The notes beneath the pieces are model-generated. The model ran no database searches. It was not told the DNA's origin and saw nothing but the letters and a program-made list of their open reading frames with translations. 64,000 nucleotides of DNA from contig NC_064759.1 in NCBI RefSeq assembly GCF_011397635.1, positions 18,562,428-18,626,427 on the forward strand, in the 5' to 3' direction. The position numbers and the translations under genes were made by a program. Origin of the DNA: Epinephelus fuscoguttatus. Its lineage: Eukaryota; Chordata; Actinopteri; Perciformes; Serranidae. This document shows positions 54,151 through 64,000 of the stretch, piece by piece. Position 1 is the stretch's first letter; the number at the start of each line of letters is the position of its first letter.

Positions 54151-54579
54151 CCCTACTCAAATCCTATACTGAATACTTAACACACTATCATCCACCATGA
54201 ACCCAAGCATGAAGACCTTAATCAAATCACATAAATAGTATACTGTTCTAAATAGAAATTTATTGTAAGCAAAGTTTCTTGTTGTGACATGTTAAGTTTG
54301 TATGACGTGATAACTTGATGGTATCTTGTTGTAACAAAAACCTTTCAAGCTTTCATTACCTGATACTGATCCTTTCCTTTTTTCCCCTGGTGTGGCAGCA
54401 ACATGGTTCCATACAATACAATACAATGGGGTCTAAACACACTGGATCACCTTTAGTGTCAGTGAATGCCGTTTGCCTATAAACCATCGAATTACTTTCC
54501 TTCAGAGGATGTTTAATTAGATATAAATTTGGAATACAGGCAGTTACTATCTGAGCAAATGCAATGCGACATTATTTAA

Positions 54580-55260
54580 TTACAGCTGAAAACAATGCAG
54601 AGAGTTATGAGTCAAAAGTAATTCATTTTTTATTTACAGTCATATGATTACAAAATCCACACACCCACAAGGACAAAAAGTCACCAGCACATTTTGTAAA
54701 AGTGAAACACCTCGTCTTATGCGGAATTCTGATCTCTGAGCTTTCACTTACTTAAAGATCCCATGAAATGGCTGCTTAAATTTCCAAGAAAACAGCTCAT
54801 CTTTAGTGGTAACCTCACGCTGTACCGAAGTACAACTTACTACTAACTAGTAGCTTCTTTGTTTACAGTAGGACTGATACCTTACAGTCTAATGTCCTGC
54901 CTACAGGCTCCACCAAAAGGGTGTACAAAGAGGCATCTTGGTGGCATTGTGGTTAAGATGCATACTGTATACTGTGACCACAATATTCATTTTCATTCAT
55001 TCATTCATTCATTTCCTGTCACCTCTCTACCTGTGAATAAAAGCAAATATGCACCTTAAAAATTAAGAATACCATTTCATGGGATCTTTCCATTTGCAGT
55101 ACACTGTATAAACCAATTACATAGTGTACCTGTTCATTACATGTTTGACACGGCTAACTATGATTTTATGCTGCTGTTCAAAAACACAGTTCCTATGTCT
55201 CAAGTCAGTTCAGGGCAAACTAAATATAAACAGTATACTGTATAAACTGCACTGTGCTCT
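54580..55260. repeat. Duplicated 3' flank of the P450 unit
   Basis: Collinear with about 35455-36060 downstream of gene 2. It marks the right-hand limit of the segmental duplication. A (ATTC)n microsatellite lies at about 54985-55013. Confidence 0.65.
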
Positions 55261-55867
55261 GCTGCATGTGAATTAATGTTAACACACTAGATGACCATTA
55301 AAACATACTAAATCTTTTCTGTTTTACTACCTTTTTAATGTTGCAGCGAAGTTGGTATTTGTTCCTGTGCTGCCATACGAATTCTGCTATATTCTGTTAC
55401 TACTTAACAACAGTTCAATTAACTCCGGACGTAGAAAACAAAAATCCAAAAGAATAATACGAAGCTTGCAGCACCACCTTCACTGGGTGCCACATATAGA
55501 TTCTGGACAATGTTAAGGCTGGACCGACAGGCCGTAAACAATTATACCTGCAAGTCTGCAGCCAAACCTCACTGAAAACTCTGACCTTTGTGCAGAAGTC
55601 ACCATCTAGTGGCTTGTTTACACTTCAGTTGATGTCACATTGGTCTAATACACGTAATGGAAATGCTTCACATTATGTCAGTAGGTTTTCAAACGGAAAA
55701 GCAGCCCTGTGTTTTGATAGGAACTGACCTTATGTCTGGATTCTGAGACTTACCTGACTGCTCACAATAATATATTTTATATAAAAAGTACTTTTTTGCC
55801 ATTTCTTTAACAGAATTATCAAAACACTTAAGGAGTGAAAAAAAAAAATGTTGAAACGTGTTTAGTT

Positions 55868-55890
55868 TAAAAAAAAAAAAAAAAAAAAAA
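55868..55890. repeat. Poly(A) run
   Basis: Homopolymer A tract of about 23 bp between gene 3 and ppp1r8. Confidence 0.95.
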
Positions 55891-56237
55891 TCTGACATCA
55901 CATCCAAAACATCAAAAACATAACTCATGACCCGTCATATCCATGTAGCCTGTCATTCACAGACAAATGTATGTAACTGCCACTGTGACGCTCAAATGTC
56001 TGTTGGCAATCAACAAGCTTCTGCTGTCTGCTGGCCAACTTATCAAAAGACTAGGCAATGTGTAAATGATATCTTGTGACAGACCACATGGAAACGCGGT
56101 GCCTTTTTAGGATGGTGATGAGTAACACAACCAAAAAAAAAAAAAAAGACTGAGAAGTGAACGACTCCACCTCTGCCAGGTCACAGTCCCTGATGTATCT
56201 GCTGGTAACCTGAGAGTCAGCAGCTTTATCAAACTGG

Positions 56238-59200
56238 TTAGATGAGTAGTGACGGGGTGGGTTTCTTGCCCGGCCAAGCTTCTTTGGCATACTTCTTCTT
56301 GCGTGGCTCGTTGTGGGTCTCTGGTAGATAAGGGGCTGTGACAGGGGTAGGGTTGAGTGTGACAGGGGGCTGGGGAGCCTCTGGGGCCAGGTCCACCTCT
56401 GGTGCTGGATTGGGGAAGGGCAGAGGAAGCCCTCCCTGCATGGCAGCACCTCCTGGAGCTCCTGTTGGCTGGTTCTCATGACTGGTGGGAGGCAAGTCCC
56501 CGTAAAGACCGCCGCCCAAGCTGTAGCCGTGGATGCGTTTCGAGGTCAGGTCTTCAAGACCCAGAGTGTTTTGGCTATCTGATCTGCGTTTCTGCAGCAG
56601 GAATGATAGAGTGATAGTGTCATAATTCTTACTGTAAAAGTTGATACTGGCATATTGTCATTTAAATAAGACAAATAACGAAAACACAAACGTCTCCATC
56701 ATAAGACCATGGTCTGTTGATAATTCCTGAACTGCAGTTTATTTACACAGGTTAGGCACAACAGACTGATTAAAATGCACATGTAAAGGAACACTGTAGT
56801 GAGGCTCAAGCACTTATGCAAGCACTTAAGCACATATGCTTAAATTTGGTATTCTGTACAACGTATAGTGTGGTCAGATATCCACAGCGATTCACTCTAT
56901 GGCATTAGTTATAACATCATAACTTTTTTGCAGACACAGTCCTAATCTGCACTTGGAGCCAGCCAGTTAGTTGAATAATAATTACCATGACAACTTTGGA
57001 TTCCCATAATTAAATGAACATGATCGACTGCAATAATGACATTTAAAATGGGTGCTTCGCTCATAGAAAACTCTGCTGCAAATCAAATCAGGTGCTTCAA
57101 AACCAACAGCCAGCGTCCACTTTTGAAGAGCTGTCATGCCGCTATGCACACACCCTGCAGTAGCAACCTATGAAAAACATTCCTGAATTCTGCAACTGCA
57201 GACGGCTAAATGAAATCCAACCGTCATCATCTGCTGTTTGGACACTTGAGAAAACAAATCATATGCAAAAAGTGCATGTGACTTGTGTCCCCATTAAAAG
57301 CAGCACAACTTGTTAAACCACCTAAAAAAAAACACCACAATCTGCAGTACGATGACTCCATGAAGGCCAAGAAGAATAATGTCGCTTATGTTCCCATATC
57401 GTTACCATTAATCCCCACCACCACTGTAAAAATAAATAAATAAATAAATAAATGCAGGGGGATGCGTATCCATGGAAGAGGGACTGAATTTAGGTGACGA
57501 AGAACTGTGTTTTAGTCTTAGTTTGATGCAAAGATTTTTTTAATTTGTAGCAATGTGGAACAAAGTAAAAGCAGTGATCTGTTGATTCAACTGTGGGTAA
57601 AATGTTTTGGTACAATTTTATTTATATTTTGTTTCTATGTGATGCACTCAGAGTAAGGACCACTCTTATTTGTTGCAAATATTAGTGCATTAGCAGGAAT
57701 GTAACATGGAAGTAAAAGTGCCATTCTGTTTATTTAAATGTGAAAGTGGATTCATAACACAAGACAAAACCAGAGCATCATTGCGAAATGTAACGTGACC
57801 TAATAATGGTTTTATCTCCATTATCTTGTGTTCAAAGTCGATTAAAAGTCGATTTATTGCCCAGCTCTAACACGTAACTCCTGACATTACACATTTTCTA
57901 AGTTGAAGGTCACAAACATACACATAACCCACTGCAAACCATCAGTATGTTATAAATAACTATGAGAACCCTACTCATCTTTTTTTGGAAAAAATCAGAA
58001 TCACACATCTAACTAAAATGGAAGAGACTTTTTGTGTCTGTCTGTCCTACGAATTTCAAGACAATCAGCCTATTGTTGTCACATGTATCCTTTGTATTGC
58101 TGAGGACCCAGTGTAGTATAGTGTTGAGTACCAGCTCTTGAGATCTACAAAACATATTTATTAGTAGTGTGTTACTACTACCAGCGGTACACACTGTGTA
58201 GTGTATTGAGAAGGGACCCTTGTTAACTGTTAAACCGCCAAACGGCATGCTGGGTACAGCTTGCCTTTCTGCTGAAATATACAAAGTGAATCAGAAGTTC
58301 TTAAATAACAAAACCAAAGCTTACCTTGATGGGGATGACAGCAGTCTGGACCATGTTTCTAAAGCGTCCCACTGAGGGGTCTATATCCTCTGTAAGAGTT
58401 TAAAGACAAGTGTTACAATCTGTTGCAGAGTGCAGTTCCTCTCTTGAAAAACAGAAACTCAAATATCTGTTTGGCAATATAGCTTGGTTATATATTTAAA
58501 AACATGACCCCAAAATCCTCTAATTTCCTTCTCAGTTGCATGCAGTGAAACTTTAACACAAGACTCTACAATTTCACAACACTATTAAGAAAGGAGTTTA
58601 ATCCACCACAAAACATAGTCTGGTCTGGCATTGTCATTACAAGCAACAGAATTGTTTAAACATGCAGTTGTTGAAAGTATAACTGAGTTTTTGTGTTTCT
58701 TTCAGCACCGCCTTCACTTTGATTTGTACCTGGGTTAATGATGGAATCCTCTTCATTGAAGGTAACTCTGGAGTTCCTCCGTTTCCTCTTAGGCCTCTGG
58801 ATTTCAAGATTACCCTCCTCGATGGTCAGTAGGGAGATGCGTTTGTTGTGAGCTGTGTTGAACTCTGTCAGGTTCTGGCAGGATACAGGCAGATAAAGAA
58901 AAATGTGTGTAATGTAGCTGCACTGATAAAGATATTACTACTTTACAACATGACATTATACCAGACTGAGCAATAGACATAAACAGATCAATCTCGAGAT
59001 TTTAGTTTTTGTGTTAACACTGATCATACAATCTATGATCTCTGAGGATTAAAACAAAATGCATAATATTACACTTCATAAAGATAACTATAGAAAAGAA
59101 AAGCATGAAAATACATTTTAAACATTGATGTGCATCTATAAAACTGCACTTTGTGGGCAAAAAGATGATAATCAGGAAACAAGAAAGCCATTTTTTTCTG

Positions 59201-61026
59201 TTATGTAGTTTGTGCTTAAGAGCATGAGAATATAGTTATTATTGAGAACCTAAATGTACCTCCAGCTCTGTCTCTTCTTCTGGAAGCCCAAGCAGTCCTT
59301 TCAGCTCCTCGTCCTCTCCTGTCTTACTGTCTCCTGTGCCGGCCGTGCCTTGGGTTTGGGGTTTCTCTCTGATGGTGTATGTCCTTGTTGAGGCCCCAAA
59401 AGATATTGTAGAGTCTATGGGTACTTGCTGAGGCTTGTGTGCCTCCAGACGGATGTGTCCAAGGAAAGTACCGTGAGCTAAAACGATGACAATGAATAGG
59501 AAAGTGGCATATGTTAACTGTGAAACTGTGGCCTGTTGAACTGAATCAAATGTGATTCAGCACTGAAATATCCATTAACGTTTTGGTAGCCTATTAGAAT
59601 AATAAAATCAAATACTACTACTTGACTAGATACATGTTGCTGCAAAAAATGACTTAAGTGAGGTGAATAGACTGAAAACTTTATCTTATTAGATAAAAAC
59701 AGATGTTGCAGAACATCTGAAATCGCAATAATATTGTATTGTGACGTAAGTATTATAATAATAGTAGTTTTTATCCTGTGTATGTCAAACCATGCCAGAT
59801 ACTGGTTATAGATACAGCCTAAAATGAGTAAACGAGATGTGATTGTGAATGGTGTCTTACTGCTGTTGAGGTCTATGAGAAAGACCCTTTTCAGGTGTTT
59901 GTGGTAGACCAGGGCAGCGTGGACACGTGAGCATGACTGATGGTCGATGGTGAAGTCACACCAGTCTGGGTTCCTCCCAAACAAGTAGTACTTCTTTTCA
60001 TCTATGATCAGTTTCTATAAGGAGAGACAGTTTCAGTGAATCATGGTCATTCAAACACTCTTCCAGAGAGATCCATTAACAGTCTGTTATGTCTCTGTGC
60101 CTCTGAGCCATAACTTAACAGTGTTGCTTCCCACTGAAAAGCTTAAATCTCAGGGCTGTTGCTGCTCTCGCACCGTTTGAAGCCGTGCAGCCATAGACAG
60201 TCCCAGTGTGCATCACAGCTGGGACAAAGTGGACTGTCAGGCTCGTATCTGGTGCATTCAACTAAGGGAGTTCCCACAGTTATCTATGCATGCTTTGACA
60301 CTAGTGCACAATAACGTTGAGATGATGTAAAGAGTAAAAATGGCCCAGTTTCCGGTTACCTCCATCAGTTTGTCTCCCTTCATCACGTCCAGATGCAGCC
60401 CCTGGGGCGGCTTGCCTGCCCTGAGAGACATCAGTTGGTGACCGTTTACAACATTTATACAGACTACATACCACGAGTTTATGCACAATTGATCATTACA
60501 AGCGATAACTGAATAGCTTCGCTTTGTTCTTTTGTTATGCTTCAAGGTAAATTCACAAAAACAGGTGCTTGTACCTGTACAGTAAGCTAATGGGAACGTT
60601 AACATCGGTCATCATCTAGCTAACGTTCTTGGAACAGCAACGCTATCAAAGAGCAAAGCAAAGGCTATATAATAAAATGCCTTATCTATATCACGAAACC
60701 TCTTCTAATCACAACTATCACTTTTGAAATTAAAAATACGAAGCACCATCCTGAAAACACACTTTAAAATAAACATCATCCAACGCCATTACTAATTTAA
60801 TAGCGGCGTTAACGAGTTAGCTTGCTAGCTTGCATGGTTGCTAACGCTAGCTTACAGAAACTACAATCTTCTCTCTCTCAGTAAAAGATGAGGGATATGA
60901 GTGCTGTGCTTATATTCATCTGATATTGCATCACAGACAACCGGTTACAACTTTAGCATGTGCATATGCTCACCATGATGGACAATCAAAAGGAGGAGCA
61001 CTTTCTTTGCTTGTTTTAGTCGCCAT
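56238..61026 (-). CDS. ppp1r8: ppp1r8 (NIPP1), nuclear inhibitor of protein phosphatase 1; 7 exons
   Basis: Complete minus-strand gene encoding 349 residues (human NIPP1 has 351). Coding exons in order: 61026-60974, 60420-60360, 60014-59861, 59477-59260, 58874-58730, 58389-58325 and 56591-56238 (stop TAA). NIPP1 binds PP1 in nuclear speckles and, through its FHA domain, phosphorylated splicing and mitotic factors. Seen: FHA domain about 47-100 with FGRNPD, SCSRVHAAL and NSTHGTFLG; basic NLS-like KRKRR (191-195); PP1-docking RVTF (198-201); C-terminal end KKKYAKEAWPGKKPTPSLLI. The start ATG lies in AAGATGGCGAC, and the N-terminus is shorter than human. All splice sites are GT-AG. Intron 2 holds the H/ACA RNA candidate. 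Teleosts can have a and b copies; which one this is cannot be told here. Confidence 0.97.
57430..57452. repeat. (AAAT)n microsatellite in ppp1r8 intron 6
   Basis: Six AAAT units. The rest of intron 6 (56592-58324) shows no recognisable element. Confidence 0.9.
60093..60257 (-). ncRNA. scarna1: Candidate H/ACA-box scaRNA (SCARNA1-like) in ppp1r8 intron 2
   Basis: Read on the minus strand, about 165 nt fold as hairpin-hinge-hairpin-tail. The 5' hairpin is closed by GCACC (60255-60251) pairing with GGTGC (60174-60170) and has an upper stem GACAGTCC/GGACTGTC. The H box AGAGCA lies at 60168-60163. The 3' hairpin is closed by GCC-CTGAG pairing with CTCAG-A-GGC and has an apical stem CAGTG/CACTG. 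The ACA box at 60098-60096 is three nt from the proposed 3' end. Human SCARNA1 (ACA35), a guide for U2 snRNA pseudouridylation of about 166 nt, lies in an intron of PPP1R8; host, strand and size therefore agree. I could not verify primary-sequence identity, the guide pockets or a CAB box. Confidence 0.72.
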
Positions 61027-61098
61027 CTTGCCTCATCTTCTCATGGCCGAGCTGCATGATGGGTAACCGTCACTCTGGGTTACTGGGAGTTGTAGTCC
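61019..61098 (-). promoter_or_regulatory. ppp1r8 promoter with YY1-like and ZNF143-like motifs
   Basis: On the minus strand GGACTACAACTCCCAGTA (61098-61081) matches the known ZNF143/Staf site. AAGATGGCGAC across the start codon (about 61029-61019) matches YY1. Together they suggest a TATA-less housekeeping promoter with transcription start a few tens of bases upstream of the ATG. Several upstream ATGs (61057, 61044, 61036) could form short upstream frames if the transcript begins before them. Confidence 0.55.
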
Positions 61099-61099
61099 A

Positions 61100-62280
61100 A
61101 ACACATAGCTTCCAAATTTAACCACCAAGTCAAGTTAGTAAAATACATAATGTGCCTAATAAAACTGAAAGTGGCCAAGAGTATCATGATCATACTGTGC
61201 TAGCATCACTGAGGGTAATTACAGTAGAGAACAACTTTGAGTTTCCTCAACAACCACTAGAGGTCCTCAGAGCCCAGATTTATTACTCAAAATAGCTGTG
61301 TGCTGCAGAACCAATGGTTGTCAAGTGTGTCTTTTTTGGGTTGTTGTTGTGGAGAACTAGTGGCTTGAGAACCAAAGCAACACAAGATATTCTCAGATCT
61401 CAGATATTTATTTTTGATGTAAGAGCATTACGCCTACACGAGTCAAAGTGTTGTCAGGGTAGCATTTGATGAGAGGTGGTACTGCTAAGTTGGATCATGG
61501 AAAGGGGGGGAAACCCCTCAAGAGATTCAATCAACAGACCAGGCTGATCTTTGATATGGAAAGTGTCGTGGGTTTTGTCAGATGCTGTGAGGGGCTGCCT
61601 CATCATGTCACGAAGAGGGGAGGAGGCCTGGTTTATTCGACAGTGCAAATCAGCAGAAGGAAGTAAATGTGCTGTCTTTTCCTGCTATGTGTTTGAGGTA
61701 GATTGAGAGAGCAGAGGGTAAATTCCATGTGTGAGAGATGTGTCATGGGGTACTTTGAGGTGCATCAGGACCAATACATTTGGATACAAGGGTGGTACAC
61801 TTAGTAAAATTAAATTTCCCCACTCTGTCTGTCCTTTCTTTGAAATTTGGCTATTCGTAATCTGTCCGTATAGTTGCTACCTGTTAAAAACTTCGTGTTT
61901 GGTCAAGCCACTGAGTTGTTCATGTGCTTGACATGCAAAGACAAAATGTGGTGTTTTGGATCTTTTCGACCTTCAAACAGTGTTAACAGACAATTGATTT
62001 TGTCCATTTAACAGGTGAGTACGTAATAAGGAATGCCTTGTGTACACATTGTAATATTTGCAGGTCCTACACTCTCTCACACACACATGCACATTTTGAC
62101 ACATTTCCTTATAAGGCTACAAAGCTTATAGTATCTCGGTCTATTTCTCTGGATGACAGCTAATCAAGACTCTATGTCACAATCAGTTAAATAAGAAATA
62201 ACTCAAACACCTTTTTTCGCAACTTCACAGTATAATAATGCACATGTCCTATCACTTGTCCTCCGCCTGTGAATGCAAGC
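61100..62280. other. Divergent intergenic region between ppp1r8 and themis2
   Basis: About 1.2 kb without coding features. Contains a short (CA)-rich stretch near 62080 and no recognisable mobile element. Confidence 0.5.
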
Positions 62281-62301
62281 ACTGTGCAAACACCTCCTGT
62301 A

Positions 62302-62326
62302 ACTTCCTCATTCACTTTTGTGGTTT
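62302..62326 (+). promoter_or_regulatory. PU.1-like and RUNX-like motifs upstream of themis2
   Basis: ACTTCCTC (62302-62309; reverse GAGGAAGT, a PU.1/ETS core) lies ten bases before TGTGGTTT (62319-62326, RUNX), about 90-115 bp upstream of the ATG. The pair fits a lymphoid/myeloid gene. Motif-based inference only. Confidence 0.35.
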
Positions 62327-62415
62327 TTGACTGAGAAAGCAACCTCCTTTTATGCTTCGCTTGCCATTTGCTGTCTGCCTTCATTTTTGATCACAGCACA
62401 CTTGAGGCAGCAGCG

Positions 62416-63592
62416 ATGGCAGGCACGACTGCTTTGCCACTTCAACAACTCATCGCTTCATTGGACAACTCTTGTCTGCCAAAAATTCTACAAGTTTGCT
62501 CTGGAGTGTATTTCCAAGGTAGGCATTTGGTTGTTTTAGTCATTGTGAACTGAAACTGTGAGGGCAGATGAGGACAAAGCTAAGGAGATAAAAGATTTTC
62601 TGAAGAGATTAGACCACTACAAATCGTAATGTGTCTGGATTTCTGTACTGTGTCTGTCTATATCTACTGCACATGTTTATATCTATAAAGTATACATGTT
62701 TCCCTCTTTTCTCAACCCCAAATCAGACATTATTGCAGCCAGTAAGACAGTGCGTATTTGTTTGAGTTGAATAGTTTATATTATCAATGTTTGGTAAAAA
62801 GAAATATTTCTCTTTAGTGTAAGCATCCCAATTAAGAACAATAAGAAGATCTGTTATTAATACTTAATATATCTGCACATTGATTGTTGATCTGGTTATT
62901 TATATCTGTCTTCGTTCTGTTTCTCACTCTCCATTTCAGGGTCTATATATGAAATTTCTGGGAGTGAAGTGTGCTTTTCTACTGGGGATCTGATAAAGGT
63001 CATCAGCATTGAGCTCCTATCAGTTTGCTGCGAGGACATCAGCAACAATGAGAAGTTTGAGCTACCTATCAGCCACACAGGTTGGTCTGAGCTGTTGACA
63101 AGATTCTCATGAGAACAGATAATTTTGTTACGTTGCTGACCACTGACACTTGTTGCTGTTTCTCAGGTTTGTTCAAGGTTGTTCCGGAGGACATGCCGTA
63201 CAGTACAATCGAGGAGATGATGAGCCTGAGACCTGTGGGCCTGGAATCCTGCCTTCCCTTCACTTTCACCAGCCGCTCCAAGATAACCATTGGCAATTTC
63301 ACATTGGGGGCCGGTAGAGCTTTGACTGTGCTCTCTATCGAGCGGCATGAAGAGGAAGAGGATCAGTTGCGCTGCCATGTTCAAGGACAACAGGAAGCCT
63401 CTGCAGAAGTGTCTATCCCATTCTCCTTGCAAGGAGAGTTCAGAGAGTGTGAAAGCGAGGAGCGCTTCACTCTGCGGGAGATCATGTCCTCGCCCTGCCT
63501 ATGCAGTCGAAGGTTTCGCTTCATCAACACCACAAAGTGTGATCGGCCCCTTGTCCTCAGTCCAATATACCAGGTCCACGCCATCATGAACT
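62416..63592 (+). CDS. themis2: themis2, first three coding exons (partial, continues past window)
   Basis: Coding exons 62416-62518, 62940-63080 and 63167-63592 give 223 residues; the last donor is AACT|GTGAGA and the gene continues to the right. THEMIS2 is a Grb2-binding scaffold in B-cell and myeloid receptor signalling. Seen: VCSGVYFQG and SIYEISG followed by STGDLIKV, the opening of the first CABIT domain and close to the human start (VCSGVYFEGSIYEISG). Later come GLFKVVPEDMPYSTIEEM and PLVLSPIYQVHAIM (human has LILRPQYEIQAIM). Junctions are all phase 1. The ATG in GCGATGG was chosen because it starts 34 codons before the first junction, as in the family. The position next to ppp1r8 and divergent from it matches human 1p35.3 linkage. 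The proline-rich C-terminal part lies outside the window. Confidence 0.94.
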
Positions 63593-64000
63593 GTGAGAAT
63601 AACCTACTTTTTATTTTGTTATTTGAAGAGAATTAAAGTTATCTGAATCTTACTTACATAATAGGTTATTATTTTCACATCGTTTAACTCTTGATTAGAG
63701 TACATTAATATATTTGAGTGTTAATTAAAGTGGAATTTAAGTTTTTATTTAGTCAACTATTACACTCAAATGTGATTTTGAAGTAGTTTTACATGAGTGC
63801 GGCCATGTTATGCTATTTCATACCTCACTACTTTTGAACGGCAAATATTTGACTTATATCGATACATTTATTTCTTAGTTTAAAGTTAGTAGTTATGTGC
63901 AGATTAAGGTTTTACAAAACCATTGGTGTAGATTTTGGGGGGATGCAAGGGACACATCCCCTTCAGTATTTAGAATGTGCATGTTTCTCCCCCAATAGAA
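63593..64000. other. themis2: themis2 intron 3 (start)
   Basis: Begins with the donor GTGAGA. The remaining 400 bp are AT-rich with no exon seen; the intron continues beyond the window. Confidence 0.7.

Noticed and set aside
56051-56614. Other-frame ORFs over ppp1r8 exon 7
   Set aside because: Shadows of the true frame, which ends in the conserved NIPP1 C-terminus.
63163-63587. Antisense ORFs over themis2 exon 3
   Set aside because: Shadows of the CABIT-coding frame.

Overview
This window is teleost genomic DNA, most likely percomorph. The evidence is multi-exon vertebrate genes with GT-AG introns, fish-type Rex/L2-like LINE tails, a tRNA-derived SINE, hAT/Harbinger-type DNA transposons, and linkage of ppp1r8 to themis2 (in human both lie together on 1p35.3).

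Layout. About the first 52.5 kb carries three intact, head-to-tail paralogs of a cytochrome P450 family 4 gene of the CYP4B1/CYP4T type (903-12336, 22894-34007, 44309-52454). Each has 12 coding exons with identical phases and encodes 514-515 residues. All three keep the membrane anchor, the I-helix FEGHDTT motif with the Glu that in CYP4 enzymes can bind heme covalently, ExxR, and the heme-thiolate Cys in FSAGPRNCIG. Their substrate-site segments differ, and the pattern of similarity along the genes is mosaic. Introns and spacers are full of mobile DNA. Examples are a higher-order satellite with palindromic nuclear-receptor sites in intron 1 of gene 1, a block of two adjacent TIR elements in its 3' flank, a foldback element with an 8-bp target duplication in intron 7 of gene 2, a Harbinger-like MITE in intron 7 of gene 3, an SGNH-plus-RT LINE and a solo LTR between genes 2 and 3.

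From about 56.2 to 61.0 kb, on the minus strand, lies a complete seven-exon ppp1r8 (NIPP1; FHA domain, RVTF PP1-docking motif). Its intron 2 holds a good H/ACA-box RNA candidate on the same strand, matching in position the SCARNA1 gene that human PPP1R8 hosts. Divergently, from 62416, the first three coding exons of themis2 (CABIT domain) run off the right edge.

Functionally the window combines a lineage-expanded xenobiotic/fatty-acid omega-hydroxylase cluster (ER membrane), a nuclear PP1/splicing regulator that probably hosts a spliceosomal-RNA modification guide, and an immune-cell signalling scaffold. No bacterial-type features or CRISPR arrays were seen. All coordinates and reading frames were derived by hand, so exon boundaries rest on frame continuity, GT-AG sites and agreement between the three P450 copies.
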